This document shows positions 38,746 through 50,176 of a stretch of DNA of 64,000 nt, piece by piece; positions within the stretch are counted from its first letter, which is position 1, and each line of letters begins with the position of its first letter. The stretch is from assembly GCA_037957365.1 (NCBI GenBank), contig JARHVA010005355.1, positions 1 through 64,000 on the forward strand, given 5' to 3'. A model generated the notes under the pieces. It made no database searches. It was given only the letters and a program-made list of their open reading frames with translations, and was not told the origin of the DNA. The position numbers and the translations under genes are program-made. This DNA is from Torreya grandis. Its lineage: Eukaryota > Streptophyta > Pinopsida > Cupressales > Taxaceae.

Positions 38746-39729
38746 TTTCTTTTCATTTGTCTTTACTACAAAATAAGATATCTAGCTTTGGTTTGTGTTT
38801 GCATTCAATAGATTAGTTTTATTTCAATTATTTATAAATATAATAAATAATGTATGGAAATATATTAGTAAATATTAAATTTATTTAAATTCAAGAAAAA
38901 AATTTATTTTCAAGATCTAGACAAGTCTCTTACACTCCAATTAGTCATTTAGGCAATCACAAAAACATAGACAACTATAGGTGCATATATAAGGGTAATA
39001 CATTGCTGATTTTATTTGTTTTAGAGAGTTAAAAGTATTTTAAATTCCCTCTTTAAAAAAAAATCCAAAATTTCATATCTCATTTCCATTTTATCAATAC
39101 ATTTAAAAACTTCTTAGCAAAATATGGAAGTTGAAAATCTAATTATGTTTGTTTATGAACAAATAAAACAAAAAGAAAGTGTTGTGTTATTTATATTTTA
39201 GATCAGATTTATTTATTACATTTATTAAATATTTATATTCAATAAAAAAAATTATTCCACTCATAAAAAATAACAAAAACAAACAAAAACATAGTCATTT
39301 AGTTTGCATATAAACAAAATCCAGGAAAATTTTGCATTCTGCATAATAGTATAGTTTCTTTCTCTCTCTCACTATATGCATATCAAATTAGAAAAGGATA
39401 CCAAAAAAGACTTTTGATTTTTTTCACTTTTATATTTTAATTATTTTAATTTAAAAATATCATTTTTATCAAATAAAGCATTTATTTCCATAGAACCAAT
39501 AATATCTCCAAAATAAACAAAAATAGTGCCAAAAAACCTTACCAACCTGTGCAAATGAAAACAATCCATCCAAGTGTTTTATATTCACACAAGCATCCTA
39601 CATAAATCCTTATAAATTGATAAAATCACACATTACAAATCCTTTCTTCAACATTCTAGAAAGCACACATTACAAATTGGTTGAACAAGCTCGTACACTT
39701 TACCCTGGCTTCTACCTAGTCTCCTTTGG
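38746..39729. other. Leader of element 3, non-coding
   Basis: A/T-rich with long A and T runs. No primer-binding site could be identified because the LTR right end is imprecise. Confidence 0.4.
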
Positions 39730-40881
39730 ATGACCCTTCTCAAGAAACCAAATCTTGTCTATAATGGTCTATTCCCAAGGGTTAGAGAATCTAATCCCAC
39801 CATTTTTAGATAATCCACTATTATTATTGAGTTAAGATGTGAGGTCTTCTATTCCACTCCCATTACTCATCTCATTGTAGATTCCTTAAGCACCTTAGAA
39901 GAACAAGAGCACATCCTTGACCCACTTATAATTCTTCCCCCAAAGAATAGAGGATGGAAACATAATTTCATCCAGGCCTATCCTCTCATCTACCTTTCCT
40001 TATTCTCCTTAGGTTTAACTTCATCTAATATCATTCACACTTAGTGGATGACATTGACTAAGTAGAGTTAACCCAATAGAGTAGACCCCTTTCCACGAGT
40101 CATCCAACTTGAGCTTCCCCATATCCTAGATCCTAATATTGACTAAGACCTTAACCTTATGGTGATATTAGAGACTAAAGGACATTGGAGATTTGTTTTA
40201 TCCTTACTTTACTCTCTTAATGAGAATCAATATTGCATTGAGGTCTTCTAGTTTCATCATGATAACTTGTTACCACCACCTATACTAAATTTCATTTCAC
40301 CAAATAACCAACAAAACCCCTAGACTATCCATTACATCAACTAACTTAACTAGACCTCAAGGATTTAAGTGCATAATTTAGCATGTGTTATTCATGTGCA
40401 TATAAATTGGTGAAATTGGCATGAAGGACTTCATCCTTTATGTATCCCTTTCTTCCTTTTATCCTTTCACTTCTCCATCTTTCCTCATTCCATTTATTCT
40501 ATGGGTATCCATATACCCATAGAATATGTCTAGACAAGACATTGGTAGATCTCTTGGCCTAGATGGATATAGGATAAGATAATTTAGCTCAAGTGATCCT
40601 TCATTAATGATTTGGAATAATCCAAAATTTGACACTAACGTGGATTACAAACCCTATGATTATTATCTCCCTAACACTCAAACATGGAGTGGGTTGTCAT
40701 TCAAGAGATACATGACATATCTAAAAATACAAGCAAGTACCCTGACTCTAACACCATGAGACTTATGGGTGGAGGTACATTTACCCATCGTATGGCCATA
40801 AGGCCACCAATTATATTGAAGATACCAAATGTAGAAAGCATCACCAAAGATGATCATTACTTAGAAGGATATGTCATTTAG
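39730..40881 (+). pseudogene. Extra ORF (ORF1) upstream of Gag in element 3, unknown function
   Basis: One frame of ~384 codons from the ATG at 39730. The first half is almost open, with blocks STLEEQEHILDPLIILPPK, WKHNFIQAYPLIYLSLF, VIQLELPHILDPNID and WRFVLSLLYSLNENQY. The second half has many stops but the last 65 codons (40684-40881) are open. Stops are TAA/TAG/TGA, largely where Gln or Trp would fit. It is separate in frame from Gag. Ogre elements carry an ORF1 of unknown function in this place, so that is the likely identity. I see no known domain. Coding status is inferred from the long frame and stop pattern. Confidence 0.55.
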
Positions 40882-41159
40882 AAGACAAGGTCAACTACAT
40901 GAAAGTTGTTGCACTTTCTCTTACTAAGAATCCAAATGCCTCTCACCCCATAACATGCACCTACCACTTGCATTGGATACCCATGGGATGATACCAACAT
41001 CAGCCTAAACTAACTCATCAATACCCTAGTGGGTTGCATATGTGACTTAGAAAGTAATCAATAAGTGCTTGGTCAAAAAATGGGATTAAACCTTCTCACA
41101 CCCACTCACCCCACTTATTATCCCATTTAAATGATGACCTACCTAACATAATAACAATA

Positions 41160-42800
41160 AACCTACATATTTACACCACTATAAGATCATGTACCACCAC
41201 AAAACCACATCTCTCACTAGCTGCTTGGGGATATCCTCACTCATGGGGTTCCAAGCCTGACACCTTCAAAACCCATTAGTCCCACCAAATAACCATTAAA
41301 TATCCATTAGGGAGTGTATATACCTATAATACCCTAATTTAAAATAACACAATATCAAACAATCTATTATTTTATACACCTCTAAGCTATATGCCTCCCA
41401 TATACAATCCCCCTTAGCATGTAAGCTATGTACCACCATATACAGTGCCAATATACACATAAAATAAATTAGAACCACCACAATAAACTACATACACTCT
41501 ACCATAACAAACCACACACACTCTACCAAAATAAACTATATACACTCCACCATAACAAATTGTATACATTCCACCACAACAAACTGCACACACTCTACCA
41601 AAATAGGCCATGATGCCCTATGTATCTCATAATATACCTCCATATTTCCATATGTATTTTAAATATATGCATATAGATAATTATTTTTTATCTTACTCCA
41701 TCTCACCTTATCAAGCATTTTATATTCCTTCTGGTGGCTACCAAGACAACCCATATATAACCCCACCTACTCATTCTAGTCTCACTACAATGAAAATAAA
41801 CTTTAGAAACATGGGGACCTATGCTAAATATCACAAGGATCCCCTTGATGCTAATATATAAGGGGTTTGTTTTTTGTATCCATTACCAGATCTCTCCAAT
41901 TTAAAAAAGGGGGATCCCAATGCATACATGAAATCCTATGTAACTATCATTATGGAAATCCTACCTTGGGACAAAGTAGTAGCAAAGATCTTTCCCAAGA
42001 ACCTCGATGGGATAATACTATATTGGTACTACCACCTCATCAAAGGATCCATACACTCTTTATGCCAATTTATGGCTAAATTAATGAAATCCTTTGATAC
42101 GAACAAGCTCTTAAAGATTGACATATGTGAGTTATTGCATATCAAGTGAAATATAATGATTTGGTTTCCCATTTCATCATGAGATGGTGGTAGGTACTAT
42201 ACTCCTCTACCAATGCACCTAACATAGATCAATGAGAATTATGTGATATTTTCTTCCATTCCCTTAATAAATAAATGAGGGAATATTTTTAAAAGTTTTT
42301 ATATCACTCATATGAGAAATCCCTTCAGTGTGCCCTATGGTATCAACTAGGTAGCCATTGATAGTGGTCGGTGGACTTATGTGACTAAAGAGTATATCAT
42401 CACCCCAAAGAAAAATAATGGGAGTCTCAAAATGAAAGCCCAAACAATGCAAATAAATAAGGTCCCAAGATCTTGAATTCCAATAGGAACATAATCATTA
42501 ATGGTGTGACTGATTAAATAAAGAAATAAAACCTTGTAAATAATAATCAATATCAACCTATAAATAACACTAACAACACTAAAAATGTAAGGGTCAATAA
42601 CTAGAATCCCTCTCACACCATTCTTGTGGTTTATTTCAACTAACTGCCAATTCATAATGTATAATATCAAAATCATAACTAAAATTAGTACCAGCTAAAT
42701 GAACAATACCCCTAATTCCAAAATCAATGTTACCACCCACAAATCAACTAATAGGGGTTCAAGCAACAAGGACAAAACATGAGATTTAGGGATTATGATT
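41160..42800 (+). pseudogene. gag: Gag of element 3 (decayed)
   Basis: Frame 0 runs from ~41160 through a Pro/Tyr/Gln-rich N-terminus with five octapeptide repeats (41478-41597). A Gly/Pro/Tyr region follows (41610-41860), then the Gag core YPLPDLSNLKKGDPNAYMKS, LDGIILYWYYHL and SIHSLCQFMAKLMKSF, matching plant Tat Gag. A frameshift near 42150 leads to FIMRWW, ELCDIFFHSL and an Asn/Gln-rich C-terminus up to ~42800. In-frame stops are dominated by TAA/TAG between Pro and Gln/Thr residues where Gln is expected. Confidence 0.8.
41478..41597 (+). repeat. 24-bp minisatellite encoding octapeptide repeats in Gag
   Basis: Five consecutive 24-bp units start at 41478, 41502, 41526, 41550 and 41574. 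They are built on cca(c/t)aacaaact....acactc(t/c)a and are in phase with Gag. Each unit encodes Pro-Gln/stop-Gln/stop-Thr-x-Tyr/His-Thr-x. Some CAA codons have become TAA. A partial sixth unit starts at 41598. Confidence 0.85.
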
Positions 42801-43559
42801 TAAACATCTATTGCCTTTTCTATAGGGTCATATTTCATGACACTCAAAGATTTAGAGAATACAAAAAATTCATAGAAAGACTCCTAGAAGACCAAAGGTA
42901 GAAATTCATAGACATGTTCTTAAGAAGCACCAATGTGAACACCCAAACCTCTTCAAAAGGTCCTATTGCTCCCTAGAACTAGAACCTAAAAATATATCAC
43001 AACCTTTTCCCTAATCATCAAACATACCTTATTCAAAATTAGTATAAGAGTAACCCATAGGTTCACCCAATTCAACATAACCAACCCACAATGGTAGGAA
43101 CTTATGATGTTGAGGCTTTTACCTCTGAAACTACCAACCCAGATGTAGCTCCTTAATTAGGAGTGCAAGGCAAAACTAGTATGACAGGAGTCATGGAATT
43201 AGAGGTAGAGGAAGAAGCAAAAACTATTACCCACACTAGGGAGTACTATCCCATAGATATTCACCCCTCAAACATCCTATAAATATATTTAAATCCTAAT
43301 CTCATGGGAAACTATGACCTAATCTCCAGCTTAACTAAAACATTCTCTCACATTTCAGTCCTATACTTGCTTAAAAATTATCCTACTCATTAATTAGCCT
43401 TGTTTGACACCCTAGGATTTTAACATTTATCTAGTGTAACCCCTCCCCCACAAACTTAGATTAACAACATTGACTTAGACATGTTTCCTCTTGATTAGGA
43501 CTCACAAGATGTTGGATATTTTTTTGATTTATGAAGCCTTCCCCTGATTCTAAAATTTC
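42801..43559 (+). other. Gag-protease linker of element 3
   Basis: Weakly coding-like: an acidic patch (MELEVEEEAKT) near 43195 and Pro/Ser/Thr-rich stretches, heavily interrupted. No domain was recognised. Confidence 0.4.
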
Positions 43560-43900
43560 AAGGAGGGGAGATCCAACCCTTTTTATAAAAGTATGGATAT
43601 AAAAAAATTATGTGAAGAGAGCCATGGTTGATGATGGAGTGACTATCAACACCATCCCCTTATCCTTATTACAAAAACTTGTTGATAGGGAAACTAGATA
43701 TTTTATGACATGCAACACACTGTGAGGCTAAGATAGTCTCAAATCCACTTTCATAAGGACTATCATTCTCTTAGTCACATTGGGTCCCAAGATGGTAATA
43801 ATGGAGTCTATATCATATACAATGACACCAATTAAAATATGATCTTGGGAAGACCCTAGATACATTGAATGAAATCTATTCCTTCCACCTTATTTCAAAA
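43560..43900 (+). pseudogene. pol: Aspartic protease relic of element 3
   Basis: AMVDDGVTINTIPLSLLQKL at 43621 onward matches the retropepsin active-site region of plant Tat elements (usual form VD-S/T-G followed by a hydrophobic -N-I/V-P-L). Here the Ser/Thr after the catalytic Asp (43630-43632) is Asp. Sequence either side is interrupted. The second half of the domain is not clear. Confidence 0.65.
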
Positions 43901-45359
43901 AATATGGTTCTTGTACCTAATAAAGGTTTTCATAGCCCAAGGAGACCTTGAACCATTTGATATGTTATCATGCACCATGCACAAATAACTTGGGTTACAC
44001 ATCAATTACCACTTACCTACCAACAGAGTCATGAAACCCCCATAAATGATTGATGTTATTAGATCCTTAAAACCTAAAATGGTCATCTGGAAGAACGGGA
44101 TAGAAATACATCATGCCTTATCAAAGGATCAACTAGAATAAAAGAACATAACCATATCTAAAAGGATCTCTAACTCTAAACCAATCAATAGTACAATAAT
44201 TTCAACCATGTCTACTATTGAGATAATTAGTCTCCTAGAGAAGGCCACTCCCTTGGTTGTCCCATTTGATCTACCAAGAGTGGGTACCTATGGCTTCCAT
44301 AGGCCTTAAATCCAATATACCCATGAGATTTTATCTAGAATACTAAACCTTTGCATGATATATGTGTTCAAAATCAAATAATCTCCCCTTTGTAATGACC
44401 ATCTTAATGGTTATCCCTATACTCAACTAAAATCTAACCATATAAGAATAAGTCATAATCCACATCTCACCCTCATTAGTTCTTACCCACTTTGGAGTAT
44501 GCTTGTAGACCATACTATGAGAGAACCATATTGATTTTATAGGGTCTTTAACTGATCAATATTTATCCCTCTAGAGATGTCATCTATTCTTCTCCAACCT
44601 ACACCTAGTCTTATTTCTAATTATTTACAAATTCCAATGATAAGTAGTTAGGTCACTCCCCCTCCTTAGGTCATCTCAATGCTTAGGGATAGGATTCATA
44701 CCATGATTGTGGGGAAAATTGAAATCAACATTAGGACTCATGATTACTTTTAGATTCTTGATAAGGGACCTCTGTTTCCCATCACAAAAGAAGAGGATCC
44801 CTAAAAGTCTATCATTGGATTCCTACAAGCCTTCTTGCATATAATGATAGGAAAAATAGTACAACCCATGTCATACCCATAATATTAAGAGTTTTATAGT
44901 TATGATTGAGTGCCTTATTTATTGAGTTAGGATTTTAATTACACTAGAATACTCCCTACACCCAAACAAAAACCTAACTATGTTGGCATACTTCCAACCT
45001 CAAGGGGAAATCCAAATAAGTAGTATTTCAAGTTTCTATAAATTATTACATAGCTTGACCCAAAACCTAGAACTCAACCCTTAAATTTTTTAGAAAATCT
45101 TACATTCCTTGACCTAAAATATAGAATGCAACCCTTTGAGTTCCCATAAATTATGCCCTTCCTTCATCCATAGTGTGAGATTGAGCACTCTACGCCTCCA
45201 TGATCCCCTCTGTCTACCTTGCATATGAGACATACTCATTATCTTCTAGAGCTTCAATTATAGGGACCCCAAAATGGATTACCTAACATTTTTAGTATTC
45301 ATATGGTAAAAGTTTTTGAGTACTAAGAAACCTTTCCTAAAGACTACCCACCTTATATA
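43901..45359. other. Linker between protease and RNase H in element 3
   Basis: 1.4 kb with no recognised motif. Long Pro/Leu/Ile-rich partial frames suggest decayed polyprotein, but nothing can be assigned. Confidence 0.35.
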
Positions 45360-45770
45360 CATAATCAATGTATTCTCCACTACAACGGAGCTAAATGCCT
45401 TTTAGTCACTCAGGTAGGGGACATTCTCGTTTATAACAAAGTGAGAATCATGTCTTTTAGATTCAAATTAGTCTTTGAGTATATGAATAATGTATTTGAA
45501 TATTAATATCTATTGATTTACATTCTCATTGTGAAATGCCTAGGCATCTAAAACCTAAAGATCTAGGGAGATTTGTAACTCATTACAAACCAAGTTTTTG
45601 AAGTTTACCAAACCAAATCTAAGCACCTTCAGTTATATAAGGCATCTATCTGTGAGGTCACCAAGGACTTTGATTTTGTTTTTTTATAAAATTAGTCCCT
45701 AAATAAAGCAACAAACTTGTAGACACTATGACTATCTCATCTTCACATTTCATTCCCCATCTGACAATAT
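45360..45770 (+). pseudogene. pol: Archaeal-like RNase H relic upstream of the RT (element 3)
   Basis: The frame at 45381 reads YNGAKC (usual FDGA, catalytic Asp now Asn at 45384-45386), then SFRFKLVFEY, NNVFEY*YL (the catalytic Glu position is TAA at 45504-45506), GDL*LITNQV (Asp 45570-45572) and TKSKHLQLYKA. After a shift at a T-run (~45676) it ends LVPK*SNKLVDTMT, matching the IPRxxNxxAD tail with Asp at 45722-45724. The order of blocks is that of the second RNase H of Tat elements and parallels 6960-7435. Two of four catalytic residues are gone. Confidence 0.7.
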
Positions 45771-46100
45771 CAGATTTGAATTTCATAGTCTCATTTAGGA
45801 AAAAACCTCTTGTATGCATGAATCCTAATGATCAAATAGTTTCCCACATCAATTAAGATGAAGACCCCTTGGTCCTAGACCTAGCTAATAATGATGAGTC
45901 CACCCTCTAACTTATGTAAGATTATAATGACCTCTCCTCATTTCATCATAAGAGGGGATTATACCTTTCCCATTATCCTAACTCAATCCTCAGAGCTAAG
46001 TTTTATGAATATTATTACCATGTGGAGGATTAACCCTCCTCTGATTACAATAAAAATATATTTAATGTTGAGGGATAAGACCATGATCTTCCCTATCTCT

Positions 46101-46188
46101 TGATGTATTTGAATAAGGAAACACATCCCTCATCAAATAAACTATGATGTATTTGAATAAGGAAACACATCCCTCATCAAATAAACTA
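46101..46188. repeat. Perfect 44-bp tandem duplication
   Basis: Two identical 44-bp units (46101-46144 and 46145-46188), starting tgatgtatttgaataagg and ending aaataaacta. No mismatch is visible, in contrast with the decay around them, so the duplication is young. It lies between the RNase H relic and the RT. Confidence 0.95.
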
Positions 46189-46309
46189 TTGACATTACTA
46201 TTAGAACAAAAGATAACCCTAAAATCATTAAGCTAGGATATTCACTCTCTAAATGATAGGTGGAAGAACACAAAAACTCCTCATGAATCTTTAAAAATCC
46301 TTAGTTTTC

Positions 46310-47180
46310 TTGTATACCAACATGATAGGTATCAATCTTGATATATTTATCCACAATCTAGTTATAATACTTGACATAAAGCCTATCAAGCAAAATATTA
46401 AACCCATCAAATGTAAGGTCACTTCAAAGGAAAATTATGAGGTCATAAAGATCCCAAAATTTTGCTGCATTAAGCTTATTAATTACTCTAATTTTATGTC
46501 CAACATCATCCCTATTATCAGAAATAATGATAAAATAAGGATATGCATAGACTTTTTGGACATTAATAAGGCATGTCCAAAGTATGACTTCCCCCTTCCA
46601 TTTATTGACATCATTATTGATGCTACCATGGGGTTCAAACTACTATCACTCATGGACATATTTTTAGGATACAACCAAATTCATATTTCTAATGAAGACC
46701 AAAGTAAGACTTCATTCACTACACCTTAGGGGACCTTTTTCTATGTTGTAATGCCCTTCGGCCTAAAAAATGTAGGGGCAACATATTAAATGGCCATGAC
46801 CCACATATTACACCACCTCATCCACAAAATAGTATAATTCTATGTAGATTACTTTATTAGAAAATCAAGATGACATGAAGACCATTTAAGAGTGTTACAC
46901 ATCATCCTCACACATATGATAAAATATGGAGTTACTATGAATCCAAAAAATGTGTGTTTGGAGTCACTGATAAAAAAATATTAGGGTATATCATCTCCTA
47001 ATATTAGATTGATATTAACCCCACAAAGATATGATAAATATTATAAATGAGTCCTCCCATAGATGAATCAGGCATCAGGGCATGTTTAGAAAATTTGGAA
47101 GCTATCTAACAATTTATCCTTGACATTCCCTATGCCATTCATCCCATTAATAACCTATTCAAAAAAATGAGTGACCTAAT
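46310..47180 (+). pseudogene. pol: Reverse transcriptase of element 3 (inactive)
   Basis: RT motifs are in order: ICIDFLDINKACPKYDFPLP (46541 on), LLSLMDIFLGYNQIHI, KTSFTTP*GTF (TAG where Trp is usual), VMPFGLKNVGATY, and the catalytic box YVDY at 46841-46852, whose second Asp is Tyr. Then come HEDHLRVL, MNPKKCVFGV and ILGYIIS. It is related to but clearly different from the element 1 RT, with NKACP rather than the NQVSL form. It could not support polymerisation. Confidence 0.87.
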
Positions 47181-47184
47181 TTAG

Positions 47185-47674
47185 ATGAGAAATTGTAAAG
47201 AAGCATTCAAGGTAGTAAAATTATTTCTTATAGCTCTTCATATTCTCATTTCACCAAAGCCAAATAAGCCTTGGATACTTTATATAATGGAAACTGAGGT
47301 GTCCTTCACATGTATGTTTTCTCAAGAAGATGATACTAATAAGCAACATGTAGTCTATTTCATTAGTCAAACCCTTTTTTATTATGAGAAATGATACACT
47401 CAAGTAGAAAAATAATGTCTAAAATAGTATTTACAACCAAGTGGTTGTGACACTATATAATTAATTAGGAAAAAAAATTTATCATGAGATCTTAGGTCAA
47501 CTTTTCTGACCCAACTAACTCTCTGTCAAAAGGCTAGACACTTCATTACATTCTTGAGTGAGTTATAGTTTAATTATGTCAACCAAAATTACATCAAAGG
47601 AATTATCATCACTGATTGGTTGGCTAAATCACCTTTAGAAGATAATGACCTCATCAACTTAGAATTATCGATGA
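47185..47674 (+). pseudogene. pol: RT-linked RNase H of element 3
   Basis: KPWILYIMETEVSFTCMFSQ corresponds to the first strand of the Gypsy RNase H, with Glu in place of the usual Asp (about 47290). The segment ends with a plant Tat block, GIIITDWLAKSPLED, near 47600. Stops are TGA 47392-47394 onward (YEK*YTQVEK), TAA and TAG. A shift from the RT frame occurs near 47180. Confidence 0.8.
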
Positions 47675-47879
47675 GTTGATATATTATATAGAAAATACTA
47701 TCATTAGTTCTTCTCCATTATATATAAACATAATCAATTATGTGGTTGACTGTACCTATCCCAAAGTTTTAAATTCACAATAGAGTAGGTGCATTCATGT
47801 CATCACATCTTGATAGTAATATTAGATACATTATTATATTACAAGGCCTTTGACATCATGTTGTTTTGATGTGTTGACT

Positions 47880-48970
47880 AGGAAGATTAAGAAAAAGTCA
47901 TATTTCATTGTCACAATGGCATATGTGACAGACATTTTGGAAGCCACACAATTAATTAAAAATTTCATAGGATGGGGTATTTTTGGCCCAATATAGACCA
48001 TGGAATTATCAAATATGTGTATAAATGTGAAAAGTTTCAACATTTTTCACATGAGATACACATCCCCACTAGGGCATTACATCCCACCATCACCCCATGA
48101 ACTTTATTTACTTGGGGTTTTGATTTGGAGGGTAAAATTTCCCCTACTTATTTGGATAATCACCACTTTATTATCATAATGATTGAATACTTCACCAAAA
48201 GGGTATAATCAATGACCTTGACCATCCTCACTAGATTGGTCATTTCAAATTTCATCCCAAATCAAATCATTTATCGATTCAAAATCCCAGAGGTCATCAT
48301 AATGAACAATGGACCCCACTTTAAGAACCCTAAAGTTCATGAGATGTGTGAGAATTTAAACATTTCACACCACTTGTATTATCTATACTAGCAATCCAAA
48401 AACCAAGTTAGAGGCCACCAAAAAAACCTTGAAGTTGATTATAGTTAAAATAGTTAGAGATTCTAAGTGAGATTAATATTTATAACTTTATCTAACATTA
48501 TGGGATTACAAGACAACCATTAATGCAAATATAGGGTAAAATTCATATTTACTTGTGTTTGGTTTTGAAGCTTTCTTACATTTATAATTATAAAAACCCA
48601 ATCTTCACATTTCCCTTCGAGGCTTCCTTGATGAAGAAGAATATAGAGAGGGGTACCTAGTCAATTTGGAACTCTTAATGAACATTAAATCATTACCATA
48701 AATAATAACATTACTTACATTGAATACATATATATGAAATACAATAAAAATGTCCATGAGTATGCAAACCATGTGGGATACCTTATCCTTATAATCAAAA
48801 ATGAAATTGAATAGAAGAAATGAGAAGTTCAAAATTTTAGACCCAACTGGTTAGGCCCTTACCTAGTGATAAAATATTTTAAAAATGGAGCCTATTAGAT
48901 ATGCGCTGTAGAAGGAAAATAATTTGGTGAGTCTGTGAACTCTTTGAATCTAGAATGTTTTTATATCTAA
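47880..48970 (+). pseudogene. pol: Integrase of element 3 (decayed)
   Basis: The frame from 47909 reads CHNGICDRHFG (the two His of the zinc site), then CEKFQ, where the last Cys is Phe. The core is LFTWGFDLEGKISPTYLDNH with Asp at 48121-48126, IIMIEYFTKRV, FKIPEVIIMNNGPHFKN (second Asp now Asn) and an ISHHL block. The expected NGxxE Glu is not evident. The C-terminus shows GPYLVIKYFKNGAY, VEGK*FGESVNSLNLECFYI and a stop near 48968, typical of Tat integrase ends. Confidence 0.83.
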
Positions 48971-50125
48971 TTCTTACATATCACCCTATTTTCACTTGCA
49001 TCACATTTTCATACATTACATGTCCACCATCATAGTAGAGATGTTGTTTCATGATTATTTTAGTTTACTAGTTTATACAATATAGAGACCTTTAAAATAC
49101 ATCATATCACATTTACCTCATTATCATATTTCATTATCACCCTATAGTAGGTATTCTCAAAATAAAAATGTCACATTTGTCTTTATCTTAGTTATTATGA
49201 TAAAAGTACACCTCTTTCCATACATCTTACACAACTTAGAAGAATGCTATCCTACAATGGAGTCTATAATATTTTCCATGATAAATTCCCCATTTATGGT
49301 GCCTTTGGAAAATAAAAAAAATATTATCATGCCTAAAATAAGGTAAATTTACTACCTATCTTGGTTCTTGGTGGTGAGCCCTTGCCTATTACTAGTTGCA
49401 CGAGGCCAAGGTTTTGGGGGTAAAGGCTTACAAATATAAAAGTAGATGCTTCTATGATAATCAAAATATTATGAAAATATAAACGTCAAAGTTATACATC
49501 TCTCATCTTTTTTCAACCCTTAATGTTGAGCCCTCGTATCTTACTAGTTGCATGGGGTTGGTAATGGGGAGAGATCCCCCCTTACTTGCCTATATCTAGC
49601 ATTTAGTGATGAGCACATGTGTCTTCCTAATCACATGAGAATAATTATAGGGGGTCACAAAGATAAATAAAAGACAAATTCAAAAACAATGTCAAATTAG
49701 AAAACTATCTAAACAAAAAGTTATTTAAAAAGGTTGCCTATGGGTCTATGTTTAAATAAGGTAACCTTTTCCCATTAACTAGTTTTGTCAAGGCTAGTTC
49801 TCTCTAGGTGAATCCAATAAAGTTAATGTTTTATAAATTTTATCAAGAAGTATATATTACCCTATGATCCTAAGGATTACGTCATCTTCCTTTTTACTAT
49901 GAAATTTTGATTTATGGTTCTTATTATTTATCATCCCATATTTATCTTGTTCCCATTCATTACTTACTAAAAATTGAAATTGATATGTTGTGTGAATAAA
50001 ACAATTAAGTAATCATCTACCAAAAAAGTATTAGCACAAATATATCTATATATAATACATCGATTACATTAGATCATTTTCATACATTATTTTCCACATA
50101 AACATTCCCCACAACAACATGCCAT

Positions 50126-50128
<3 letters not shown>

Positions 50129-50174
<46 letters not shown>
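50129..50174. repeat. (AT)23 microsatellite
   Basis: A pure AT dinucleotide tract in the element 3 tail, with a short CA run at ~50290. Confidence 0.95.

Positions 50175-50176
<2 letters not shown>

Noticed and set aside
41296..41611. Two minus-strand open frames with a Val/Gly/Cys/Tyr octapeptide repeat
   Set aside because: They are the reverse reading of the 24-bp units that encode the Pro/Gln repeats of the plus-strand Gag.
46483..46674. Minus-strand open frame over the RT
   Set aside because: It is antisense to conserved RT motifs on the plus strand.
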